From: Leucaena leucocephala
Taxonomy: Eukaryota > Streptophyta > Magnoliopsida > Fabales > Fabaceae
DNA length: 64,000 nucleotides
Direction: 5' to 3'
Assembly (NCBI GenBank): GCA_037074615.1
Contig: CM073537.1
Coordinates: forward strand, 18,123,989 to 18,187,988
Position numbers and translations under genes: made by a program
Shown here: positions 47,166-58,990 of the stretch, piece by piece
Layout of the letters: each line of letters opens with the position of its first letter
Position numbering within the stretch: position 1 is the first letter of the stretch
Notes under the pieces: generated by a model
Told to the model about the DNA's origin: nothing
What the model saw: only the letters and a program-made list of their open reading frames with translations
The model's database searches: none

Positions 47166-49747
47166 AAAAATCCTTCTAATTTAGTTAATTTTTTTTTTTA
47201 CAGCAAACATTATTATTGGAGAAAAATCCCCTTGAATTGTAACGATGATGAAGAAGGGTCTTAAAAGAAATAGATGTCAGTCGTTGGATCTTATGAACAA
47301 ACCAGATGCAGCCACGTCGGCACAGTCTATAAAAATGATCCCTTTTTTTTTCTGCTAGAGGAAGCCGAAATATGTATGGTTTTTTTATCTTGTGGGCAGC
47401 TAGGCAACGCTATAAATACGTGGCATGATTCGGTTCGTCATCAAATCCAACGGCTATCGTCTAATCTAATAATTCCACAACACGGGAAGATAGCTACAGT
47501 ACTCTAGGGAATCTAAACTGAAGGATGTGAATGAAGATAATAAAATTATAATGCCCGGGGGGGCATTAAAGCACTCCTAACATGTCCATTTATGTTTAAA
47601 TGCATCTGTTTTATTGTTACGTTGACACATTTACTTAGTTACACTCACATTCATCATGTGTGCGTGGATATATATTCCATCTCATGGCTACTCTCTGCTA
47701 TCCTAAATAGGAGTATAGTTATAACTCTAATAGAGAGAGAGTATTTTTTTTGTTTTATTTATAAATTATATAATTAAATTTTTATATAAATTATTAATTT
47801 TATTAATTTTTATTTATTATTGTATAAATTTTATTGTCATATAGTGTAATATATATTAAACATGAATAAAAATTAAAAAATTATTTAATTTTAAAATATA
47901 GTTAATGATATTTAAGATTTTTCTTAACTTTAATAAAATATGTTAAAAATAAATTATAAGTTGAGTAAGACTACAATTTGAATGGTAGGACTTGGCCTTT
48001 TCATAATTTATACTCATCTAATAATATTTATAAGATACTTTTAGCATATTTTATTAAAAAATTTAAAATTTTATTAATTCTGTCTTAAAATTTAATAAAT
48101 TTTTAACTTTACTCTTATTTAATATGTAGTATACCGTATGAGTACAAAATCAATATAATAATAAATAATGAGTAAAATATATATTTATATAAAAAATTTA
48201 AGGATATAACTTATAAATATAACTAAAATAAATATTCTCTTTGTCTTATAAATTGTACTAAAGGAATATTATGTATTTATTTAAATATTTAATTTATTTT
48301 TTATTTTTACATTTAATTAATTTTACATCTCTTTTATATATTTTTTCTATTTATTCTCTCTAAACACCCTATACAGTTTGTATATATAAAAATATATTTA
48401 AAAAACTCACAACTCTTATATATTTATTATCTTTAATTATTTTTAAATAATTTTTTAATTTATATAATTCAATTATTTATAAGTTATATATAAGATAATG
48501 CAAGTCAAAATGAGTCACCACAAACTGACAGAGTGTCATCAGCTTAATTATTTTATTCTTTTTCAATGCCACAGTGTTTTTTGTCTATCTTATTAAACAT
48601 AATTTTTTTCTCAATAAATATTTATTGTTGCTGCTGCTGTTATGTCAGGATTTCAATACCCCAACCACGTCGTACATAAGTGGAGTCGGCTCTGGTCCAT
48701 ACAGATATGGCCAACTAGAAATAGAGACAAATAGTAACTGCTTGATAGTAAAACACAATTAATCCTTCTTAATGTAATAAATTAATAAGTAAATTTTTAT
48801 TTTTAAAAATATTTATATTTAATATCCGATAATATTTTAAATAAAATTATTTTTAATCTAAAATATTATAATTTAAAAAATTTCTCCAAATGGACAGTCA
48901 CATGTTGATTTAACTTAATAAAAATAAAAGTAATAAGCTGAAATTCATAATAGACGGCCAAAACATATTACATACTAATAAAATATTTGTGTTGACAATA
49001 AATGCACTACTTTTTTACTTTATAATTTGTACCAACACTTAATTATTTATAGACGCGCCTAAGCACATGCACTTTTAATTGATCTTGGAAATGAATAACA
49101 CAATATCATATTTTTTGTCCAAAATATAATATTCGTGTCATATTGATACCATAGATTTAAATAAGATTTCATTTTATTTTAATTACAAGCGCATGAAAGC
49201 AAAGACGTATCAATGTTGAGTTAAAACGTAGGCAAACAAAAGAAGTCAACGTTGAGTTAAAAACTTGGTAGTATTTCCATGTGAGATTCTTTCCAACGAT
49301 AGACAATGAGATCTTTAATTTCTAGGTAGTGATTTAAGTGTAAGTGATCTAATCATAATTAGATTAAAATGTTTATATATAATTTTAAAAAAATAATATT
49401 AAAATAAGATAATATTAATTCATAACTAAATAGTATACTCATAATGTATAAAACACACAAAATCAAAAAAAATATATAGTTATTAAAGTACAAATTTTAG
49501 TAATTGTTATTTTTTCTTTGACTCAAAATTATATTGTTTAAGATGTAATAGAAAAAAAAAATATAAAATTAGTTCGGTCAAACTTTTAAAACGCTTGATT
49601 GAATTAGATCAGATTGGACTAAAGATTAATAGTTAATTTTTTTCTTAAATTTTGCCATGGGGCATGTTTTAAATTTTTAAAGAACACTTTATTATGGTAA
49701 TTAAATTTTTTGCAATAACATTTAGAATTGGAAATTTAGATTTTGAT
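47166..49747. other. Gene-free AT-rich region
   Basis: 47262-47560 is less AT-rich and has promoter-like motifs (GCCACGTCGG, GCTATAAATACG) but no following gene. Near 48650-48700 a phrase (ACCCCAACCACGTCG, AAGTGGAGTCGGCT) resembles the end of a plant SINE-type repeat. The rest is AT-rich with nothing recognisable. Confidence 0.4.
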
Positions 49748-50538
49748 CTATCTAAACTAAGTCTGGTGGAACCCTTGTGAACGACATGTTCTCTCAATTG
49801 GAACATTATCACCAGATCTATTATTTAACTAGCACATCCTTATTACTAGCTAAACTACGCGCTAATCTTTTAAATTTTTATCAATACAAATAAAGTTAGG
49901 TGAGACCTTTATGAATGATAAACTCTCGTGTCTAGAATACAATCACGAGATCTATGCTTTAACTAGCACATTCTTATTATTAGTTAAGCTACACGTTAAT
50001 CTTTTAAATTTTTATCAATACAAACAAAGTTAGGTGATACCCTTATGAACGGCAAGCTCTCGTGTCTATAATGCGATCACGAGATCTATATTTTAACTAA
50101 CACATCTTTATTACTAGCTAAATTACGCGCTAATCTTTTAAATTTTTATCAATACAAAAAAAGTTAGGTGGAATATTTATGAACGACAAGCTCTCGTGTC
50201 TAGAATGTGATCACGAGATCTATGTTTTAACTAGTATATCTTTATTATCAGCTAAACTTAGCGCTAATCCTTTAAGTTTTTATAGATTCGAACCAAATTA
50301 GGTGCGACCACTGTGAACAACAAGCTCTCATCATATCTAGCACGTGATCATGAAATTTATGCTTTAACTAGCCCATCCTCTTTATTAGCTAAACTACACA
50401 CTGATTCTTTAGATGCTTATCAATCCAAACTAAATTGGGTGAGACTCTCTTAACGGCAAGTTCTCTTACTTAGAATGTGATCACAAGATTTATACTTCAA
50501 TCAATACATCCTTCTTACCAGCTAAACTACATGTTGGC
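49748..50538. repeat. Tandem array of six ~134-bp repeats, each with a short palindrome
   Basis: Unit starts fall near 49748, 49879, 50013, 50147, 50281 and 50418. Marker phrases recur in each: ATCAATACAAA, AAGTTAGGTG, CAAGCTCTCGTGTCTAGAAT, GATCACGAGATCTAT, TTAACTAGCACAT and TAGCTAAACTACGCGCTAAT. The middle three intervals are exactly 134 bases between the same landmark; outer units have drifted. CTCTCGTG and CACGAGAT within each unit form a small inverted repeat. No long frame runs through it. Confidence 0.85.
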
Positions 50539-51235
50539 TTATTATTGTAATAATTAATTTCAATAAAAAAATAAAATTAGAAAGTCAAACGTTTCTTTAA
50601 CGAATACAAGCTCATCATCTATCTCAAACAGTGAAAGGCAGCTCGATGCTTACACCGAAATTAATGAAACCAGGACCTCCCAGACTTTTCTCTATGGTAT
50701 ACGAAGAAGATAAAAAAAAAACCATAAGAGAGAATCTCACAAGCCACGTGTAATATGTTCTTACACGCGCCAAATGCGCGTGGGTTGTATTTCACTGACC
50801 ATGATCGGACCACATCACAATCCTTTTCTCTCTCAAAAAACTTCGCATATATTAAGAGTGAGGATTATGTTGCCTCTCTCTCTCTCTATTATAGCGAGAG
50901 AACGACTTTGGTTTTTCACTTTCTATTTTTTCTTTTTTCTCTCTCTCGTTCTCTCGACCCCTTCAATACAGTCTCCTCCAATTCAGCCTTCGTAGCCATG
51001 AAAGCTCTCCTTCTTTAAACGCAGGTACCGCTTCCTGTCTGTTTCAATCTATCTCTCTGTGTATTATATGTGTATAGTAGATTCTATGTTTGTGTTTCCC
51101 TTCGTCTCAACTCTGTATATTCACTTTTTTTCTTTGTTTTTTAATCTCTTAACTTGCCAATCGGTGTGTAACCATGACGACCCGTTTTCTCAGGTTTGCT
51201 TCTTCACGTTCGTCTGGGTTGGTTCTTCTTCTACC
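50539..51235 (+). promoter_or_regulatory. Promoter and 5' UTR of the SANT-domain gene
   Basis: Before the ATG at 51236 lie a CT-rich microsatellite at about 50874-50890 and pyrimidine-rich leader sequence. A 5' UTR intron is likely, with donor GCAG/GTACCG near 51024 and acceptor TTCTCAG near 51193. A CACGTG box lies near 50745. Confidence 0.45.
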
Positions 51236-54200
51236 ATGGAGGTACTGTGAGAATCTGTTTTATTTTCCTCTTCTTTTACCTGCGTTGTGCTTTGCTTAAT
51301 TCCTGAACGATTTTGTTGTACTCGTCAATGCGTTCTCCTGCTTCGTTTTCCGTTGTGTGGCTTGAATTTTCTTGGATCATATTGGAATTCTCCCTGGGAA
51401 ACTGTTGGCTGTTCTTGTCTGTTTCTTGGTGCTTGTATTTTCCTTTGTGAATATTTTTTCTCGTAATTTTCCTTATTTTCTTTGTTGTTCTTCTCGGGTC
51501 TGACCTTCTTATCGTGCTTCTTTCGTCGAGATTGTATTGCTTCTAGCATTCGAGAGTAATGTGATCGGTGGGTTTCATGCATTTGTGAGAAGTTCGAGAC
51601 TTTGGATATCGGGTTGCTCTCGTTTTATATATTTCGGGTTAGGAAGTGGATCTGGTTCATTACTTCGTTCTGGGTTTGCTTTTTCTTCTGTCGGCTGTTA
51701 CTTTCCAGAAATATCTGAACTCGATATATTCGATGTTGTTCTTGTGAGGTTGGTTGGTTAACATGATAAGCTTGAAAAATCTGCTCGAGATGAGTTTATT
51801 GAATTTCCCTTTTTCTACCAGTTATTTAGCTTGGGACCTTTGTATTTTCTGGAGTAGGCACACAGTCCTTTTTTTATTTTTTGGCGAAATATAAAAAATC
51901 ATCATAAGGTGGGTTCGAATTATTCTTATTGATTTTATGGTTTCTGGAAATATCTAACCATTTCTTTCCATTTTATTGTTAGTTTAATTTTCTCTACTGT
52001 TATCTGATTGAAACTTGAAATAATTGGGACAAATTAATAATGTGATTGATGTACATCGGATGGTCTTGGAATGTTACTAAACCAAATGCTACTGAACTGT
52101 TTTGTTAAAACACCATGGCTAGCTGAAAGCATCGGATCTCTTTTGTGAATTTGTGGCCTTTCTTAGATTGACTGATGGAATTATTTTCCGTTCTCTTTGA
52201 CTTCGACATGAAGCTTAAAGGAATAAGTGAAAAGTTCTTAGTGTCTTCGAAGCTCTGGGGTTGACATTTGCTTGAGAAAATAACAATATTTACTTAGAAC
52301 TGGAAAAAATGAGCATAGTTGAGAAGAGCAAACATGTTCAGTCTTAAGTCAAACTTTTCTGGTAATGTCTGGAAAGCAATGAGAAGAATTATATCTTTTT
52401 ATGATGCTTTCTCTATATTTGTTAATTTTCTTCTAGGTGGACGCAGTTCAAGTTAATGACATTGTGAATGGCATTGAGGAGCACACAGATGAGCAATCAC
52501 TTTCGCCGGAAGGTTCTGATGTTTATGATTCTTATGTTGATCAAGACATATTTCCTCGGGTGGGTGAACAGTACCAGGTTGAAATCCCACCCTTGATGTC
52601 ACAATCTGATTATTGCTGGTTACAAAAGAGCATAAAGGATGTGGAGAGCACAGCAGCTACTCCCCATGATTTTTCGGTAGGGTTGCCTATACCGATAACT
52701 TGGATTGAGGATGAAGTATGGAATAAAAGGCACAAGCCACTGGAAGATGCTTGCAAATCAGTCGGAATTGCCAATAAATTTGAGTTTTCAAAACTTAAAA
52801 ACAACAAAAAGAGTCAGAATTCTTCATACTCTAATGAATCGAATTCTAAATATGAGGCCATTGACAATTTGTTGGTCAATAGGACCAACATGGGAGAAAC
52901 TGCAAATTTTAATGCGCAGAAAGAAACAGTGATTGGGACGCACGAGAACAATAAGGGTAAAGGCTTCTGTCTTGTTCCTGGGTCTTCATGTGACACCTGG
53001 AATGAAAAAGAAGAGGCCAGGTTCATTCTCAGCTTGTATATATTTGGGAAGAATCTGGTTCAAGTGAAAAGATTTGTGGGCAATAAGAAGATGAGGGACA
53101 TACTGTCATTCTATTATGGGAAATTTTACAAGTCTGAGAAATATCGTAGATGGTCAGAATGTAGGAAAATGAGAAGCAGAAAATGCATTTATGGGCAGAA
53201 AATTTTTACTGGAGCAAGGCAACAAGAACTGCTATCTCGTTTACAACCCATTTTATCAGAGGAATGCTGCAAAAATTTACTCGAGGTATTGACTTATTCT
53301 TTCTAGGTTATGGTTTCTCAATCCATCATTTATGCATCAACTATATCAACACATTTGTGATAAATCCATGCTTTCAGAATGTGTACCATCAAGGATGCAT
53401 TTCTACTTCAAACTTATCGCATTTCCTCATCAATATCTGATGCAACTCTTGCAGCTTTGCACATATCAATGATTCAGTTCATTATTTTCTACTTCTAACA
53501 GTATCCAGCATCTCATTCCTTACTAGAGCTATATGTAAAATCGGTTTGCCTGCAATAAAAGCACTAAAATTGTTGAGATGTTTTCAGGCAATATTTCATT
53601 CAATCTTGTTAATGGGCTTGTACACACTCGTAAGCAGACTTGACAAAGCTGATAGTGCGTCAACTTAGTAGAGCAATCCATCTTAGGCGCAAGATAATGA
53701 AAGTAGAGTTCATTCTTACACCAATCTTATTGATTAACTACCTTTTTTCTGATAGATAATAGCAGAAAAACCAATACAAATCCAAGTCTTTGAAATAATG
53801 GGGATTATTCCAAATGGTTCTAAAAATGGAAAAGCATGTCATCCACTTAACCCTACAAGGCTGCAAAATAATTGGAAGGTGTTCTAAAAATGGAATTGTT
53901 ACATAGGATTGCAAATGCTCATTCAATTAAACATTGCCATCTCATAAGGATAGTGGTAAATAAGGTTAAGTGATGATGAATTTGGTTGAGGGTGGAAATG
54001 GATTTTCAATCTATATAGATCTTTGGAAAGAATTTATACTTGTGCTGATTTTAAAGTGTTCAAGTTAGCTTCACCTTTTTTACAGTTATGCAATCTGAAT
54101 TCTTGTCTCTACATCATCATGCCACCAAGTCGTTACCTTATGAATAACTTGTAATTCTGTCAGTTTACCTATTGCTTTTCTGTGTGGTTTCTTGTAGAGT

Positions 54201-56405
54201 GCTAGTCGGAGCTGATTTTCTCAACATGCCATAGTTTTTTGTTAGCTTGAAAGTTTCTGGAACATCTTGAAAAATCTTTGCATATGAAACCTAATTAGTT
54301 ATCCAGATAAAGGCCATCTTGATCTTCAATTTCTTCTTTTACTAATTAATTTTGCAAATGTAAATTCTTTTACTGGATAGGTGTCGAAGACATTTGCAGA
54401 GGGCAAAATGGTTCTAGAAGACTATGTTTTAACTTTGAAGGCTTTAGTTGGGCTTGATGCTCTAGTTGAGGCTGTAGGAATTGGTAAAGGAAAGGAAGAT
54501 CTCACAGTTTTCTCCACAGATTCTTCAAAGTCCAATCATGCGCTTCCCTTCCGGCCAGAAATACCGGTGGGCAAGGCGTGCTCAATGCTTACACCTGCAG
54601 AAATAATAACTTTTCTAACAGGTGATTTCAGATTAAGTAAAGCGCGATCAAGTGATCTCTTCTGGGAAGCTGTTTGGCCTCGTTTACTCGCCAGAGGTTG
54701 GCACTCTGAGCAACCTGGTAGTTATAATTATGCTCTCCCATCTAAGAATTCTCTGGTCTTTCTTGTCCCTGGAGTCAAAAAGTATACAAGGAAACTGGTG
54801 AAAGGAAATCACTATTTCGATTCTGTCAGTGATGTCCTGGGAAAAGTTGCTTCAGATCCAGAGCTGATAGATCTTGAGTCGGTAACCGACAATAATTGCA
54901 AAAGCGTGGAAGGAAATGGGTGGGCAAATGAAATGAAACTGGACCGAGAAAACTCCCCAGACCAGCAACGCCACTGTTATCTCAAGCCAAGGACTCCGAA
55001 TTGTAGCATGGATGTATTGAAGTTTACTGTCGTGGACACGAGTCTGGCCAGTGAAAAGATGTCAAAGGTGAGAGAAATGAGAAGCTTACCAGTTGGAGTT
55101 TTAGCTTCCACATCTGAAAATGAATCCGACAGTGAAGATACCTCAGGGGAGCATACAAACGAATCTGAATCTATCGATACCATGTGCTGTGATAGGGAGA
55201 ATGCTGATGTGATTAACTCTACCAAAGGTAACATTGGTAGGGAAGTGTCTACTGAAATAAATGATTCTAATTTATATGTTACCTCCAAGGACCGGAAGAC
55301 AGATTCGTTAAGCAACACACAGAGAAAAAATTCTGTGAAATTCCAATCAAGCTCGAGACAGGTTCCGGATGACAAAAATGTTATTGGCCCTGTTACTAAA
55401 AGACGAAGGAGGTTGAGTACCTGTAGCCGTGCAGAGAGAAATTGCAATGTTTCCAACATCTTTGTGGCTCCCAAAGTAAAACAAGAAGAGGCCAGTTGCT
55501 GTTGTGAAAGTTCAGATTCTAACAAGATTGTTTTTCCGGGAGAAAAATCAATATTGGAGAATAAAGAGATCACTAATCCTCTGCCCCGGGAGATCAAGAA
55601 ATTTGCAGATGTCTTTGTGGCTCCCAGAGTAAAACAAGAAGAGGCCAGTTGCTGTTCTGACAGTTCTAAGTCTAACAATATTGTTCTTCTGGGAGAAAAT
55701 CCGATATTGGAGAATAAAGAGATCACTAATCCTCCGCCTCGGGAGATAAAAAAATTTGCGGATATCTTGAAAGAGTTTGCTAATCCTCCACCCCGGGAGA
55801 TCAAGAAATTTGCAGATATCTTTAAAGAGATCGCTAATCCTCCACCCAGGGAGTTCAAGAATTTTGCAGATATCTTCGCCACTCAAATCAATAGCAAGGA
55901 AGCTGTTCCTGCAGGTAGCTCTTCTTGTCCTGGTGATCAACATGAGAAAACCCAGAAACGGACTATGATTGACCTTAACGTACCTGTTTCACCAGAAGTT
56001 GAAGCTGATGAACTTTGCAATGCCAAAACGACTGAGAGACTACAAAATAACACCAGGGAGGATACAGATAATCCCTGTGCAGCCACGACCTCCAACCCCG
56101 AGGAAAACTCTGAGCTGCCTAACACAAACACCCGAAGGCAGAGCACAAGAAACCGACCACTGACAGCGAAAGTGCTGGAAGCTTTTGCCTTGGGGTATCT
56201 GGACAGAAAGGAGAAGCGTAAAGGCAGGGATTATCCGCCGGACAGTCTGTCCCCTAGACCTTCCCGACGTGCGCGTGGCAAGAAGATGGGTGAGACTTCT
56301 AGTAGCAGTGGAGCAGATTTCCAAAAGGAAGAAAGAACAAATGTTGTGTGCAATGGTAATGGAGATGTGACTTTAACAGGCTTCAAGTCTAATAATGAAG
56401 GATGA
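51236..56405 (+). CDS. SANT/Myb-domain nuclear protein (RERE-like, At1g09040/At1g55050 type)
   Basis: Probable chromatin-associated protein; the Arabidopsis relatives are named arginine-glutamic acid dipeptide repeat proteins. Three coding exons: 51236-51241 (only ATG GAG), 52437-53285 and 54381-56405, giving about 959 aa. The tiny first exon was chosen because it supplies an in-frame ATG (MEVDAVQ) before a clean GT donor. N-terminus: EQSLSPEG and FPRVGEQYQVEIPPL. A SANT-like segment follows (WNEKEEARFILSLYIFGKN...MRDILSFYYGKFY). Exon 3 starts with a conserved helical block (FAEGKMVLEDYVLTLKALVG) and LFWEAVWPRLLARGWHSEQP, then a long Ser-rich region with repeats. The C-terminus RRQSTRNRPLTAKVLEAFA is conserved and basic, probably nuclear-localising. 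No frame break. Confidence 0.9.
55461..55880 (+). repeat. Internal coding repeats in the SANT-domain gene
   Basis: A 153-bp unit (51 residues, beginning FVAPKVKQEEASCC) occurs at 55461 and 55614. A 54-bp unit (18 residues, NPPPREIKKFADI plus a KE-rich link) follows in three copies at 55728, 55782 and 55836. All preserve frame. PREIKKFAD also occurs inside each 51-residue unit, so the shorter array grew from it. Confidence 0.9.
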
Positions 56406-58923
56406 AGGAACTGAACTCAGCATGAGAATATCTCTGTAGTCTTTGCCCTGGAAGAAGAATTATAATCACTTATTTCCAATAACGTCATAGCACAAGACAT
56501 GAAAGAAGAAGTCTTTTCAGAATTTAATTTGGTACAGAAGAACATACATGACCACAGATACAAACTTGAAAAAAAAGGAAGACGAAAACCATGGATCTCA
56601 AATCTATGCCAGAGAGACTGCTTACACAAGAGGTTCCTTCAGCTGCAAGGTACTTGAAAAAGCCGAAACACAGGGAAATGCTTGAAAGCATAATAAAAAT
56701 AGTCTTCCAAAGTTTTTTAAGCTGTTTCATTTCTTAGTTTCAATTCCTGTCCCAAATCTCAATTCCATGCCCTGTTATAAATAGAATACATAGCAATTCG
56801 ATGCAGATTTATGACTGTAGTTTTGTCTGTGTTGAGAAAATATGCTGGAGAATGAAGTGTTTTAAGATTATTGAACGCAGTGAATATTGACTTGGGAAAT
56901 GAGAGAACGATTAATGTTAGTCTAGCGGTATAAGGCTCTGTTAGATTTTTCTAAATCTTAAGTTCAATTTTTAAAAGAGACACTTATGCTGAAAGGAATA
57001 GCCACAAACTTCGAAATTAAGATACTTAGTAATAAAATCTGATTAATATTATAAAGAGATAGGATTTTATCTTTCATTCATTATGCATACATGCATAAAT
57101 TAATAATTGTGTGTGTAAGAAGTCATTTTTCTATTCATAGCTGGCGATAATTTGCATTTGTTCTTGCAATTTTCCTTTGGATTTTTGAAAACAAATATTT
57201 ATTAAATTAATATATTGCTGATTAGCCATCTAGAGGCAGTTCATGCTGGAAGAGAGTGGGATAGTGTGTTGAGTAGGGCAATAGTTTTGAATCTAAAACT
57301 AAAAATATTATATAAACCGACTAATAATTTCTAAGAATTCAATTTTTAATTTTAATTAAATTTTTAAATTATTTTCTTAACTTAATAGTAGAAATAATTT
57401 ACAATTATTGAGTATTTACAATTTTAGAAAATGTTGCTTTTGATCTTTAATATTATTTTTTAAAAGGTAATTATATTTTTTTTTATCATAAATAAGATTA
57501 ATTTATTACTTTCTTCTTTAAAAAATTTAATTATTTCTGTGTGGTTATACTATTCCCGACTCGTCTTAGTCCGTACAGTTGTGTCATATTGTGCTCAAGC
57601 TTTTCATTCTGTTTGAGTCTAATAGGTTGTATTTTAGGTTTCTTTTTCCTCTCAGGTCTATTTAGTGAGTGCAATATTTTTTTTTAAAGTTAGTAAAATT
57701 GACTTTGTTTTCTAAAAGAACATATTTGTAATTTGTAAATTTATTTTCTAAATTTTATATAATTTAGAAGGCTTATCTCTAGTTGCCAAAATAATAAAAA
57801 ATTAAATATAAAATTTTGTATTGTGAAAAATAAATAAAACTTTGAATGGCAGCCAAATAGTCCTTTTAGCAGCTTCTTACTTTTACTAGAGTTAAATTAA
57901 GGGGAAAACATAATCCCCTCTTAGTACCACATAACATTTATTAAAAAATTACTCTCATTTGGCTTTCTGAGTGTCATTAAATATTAGGAAAAAGGTGAAT
58001 AAAGATATTTTAAAATAAGTTTAAAAAAAGGGCTAGGGCGAGCAAGATGGTGGCGAGAAAGATAATTCGATGCGTAATATTTGATGATTGATGAACAGTG
58101 AGAAAAAAAGATGAACAGTAAGGAGGAGGGTATGATGGTAGTCAAAATCATTACTCAAGTCTTGCATGAGTAATAAATGATTAAAATAATTACTTGCAAC
58201 TCAGTTATTACTAAGAGTAGTAAATGTCTTAGCGAAATTTGTTAAAATTATTGCTCAAGTCTGTAAATTCTATTTCAGGAGTAATAAATGACTAAAAGGT
58301 AATTTCCTTTTTTGCCTCTAAATTTTGAAAGGACAAATTGAAACTTAAGCCCAATATGCTATTTTTAAAATTCAGAGGCTCTTTTTATCCTTTTGAATTT
58401 AAAAAGTTATTTATTTATCTTTTTCCCTTCAATATTTGGTAAAAGTTCAAAATTGATTGAGACATTTTTACAAAGAAATTACTGCCTTACTACTCATTAT
58501 AAAAATTAGTTAATTTTTTAATAGATTAAAGAAACTAAATATCACTTATTTAAATAAATTGAATAATATATAATATAAATTTATCTTAAAAAATTAAATT
58601 TAATTATAATTAACTGATATATTTAACTTTCTTAATCAACTTAAAAATATCACCTATCTTTTATAATTCTTATAATTAGAATTGATATATTACTACATGA
58701 CATGTTTATGAATAATAAATTGTAAATGCTTTCAACTATGTCTTTTTATCTTGATAAGTTACTTGTTTATGTTTTATATATAAAATTGAAGGGAGTTCCA
58801 TATTTTATGTAATGCGAGGCTTAGATCAAATAAAAGAGGCTCAATTGAATTATGTTGTGAGAGAAAAAAAAAGAGAACTGTGCATTATTTATGGCAGCGG
58901 GGGCTTGAGTCGCGTGACAGAGC
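56406..58923. other. Spacer between the SANT gene and the NDUFAF4-like gene
   Basis: The first ~450 bases are probably the SANT gene 3' UTR. 58140-58290 has related GAGTAATAAATGA phrases repeated. 58496-58690 is a reverse copy of the MITE family at 28271 and 39834. Nothing else recognised. Confidence 0.45.
58496..58690. mobile_element. MITE family copy in reverse orientation
   Basis: Contains ATAATATAAATTTATC, the complement of the interior phrase of the 28271 and 39834 copies, and an outer TTATAATTAGAATTGATATA that resembles their left end in complement. Confidence 0.45.
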
Positions 58924-58931
58924 TATAAATA
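58924..58931 (+). promoter_or_regulatory. TATA box of the NDUFAF4-like gene
   Basis: TATAAATA lies 60 bases before the ATG at 58991 and after the in-frame ATG at 58880, so it favours 58991 as the start codon. Confidence 0.6.
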
Positions 58932-58990
58932 GGGCGTTAGAGGGAGCCGAGCAAGAGCGGGACGTGCAGCATCCCCCGTCGCCACGAAGC

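Noticed and set aside
47262..47560. Promoter-like segment with ACGT and TATA motifs
   Set aside because: No gene or exon follows in either direction within a reasonable distance.
48640..48720. SINE-like phrase ending in GTGGAGTCGGCT
   Set aside because: No target duplication or A/T tail could be set, so it is only mentioned within the spacer.
54977..55943. Long minus-strand open frames opposite the SANT gene exon 3
   Set aside because: Antisense shadows of the in-frame coding repeats; the plus-strand protein is conserved and spliced.
58880..58990. In-frame upstream ATG giving a 37-residue N-terminal extension of the NDUFAF4-like protein
   Set aside because: It lies upstream of a good TATA box, and the extension looks unlike the family start, which begins with MG.
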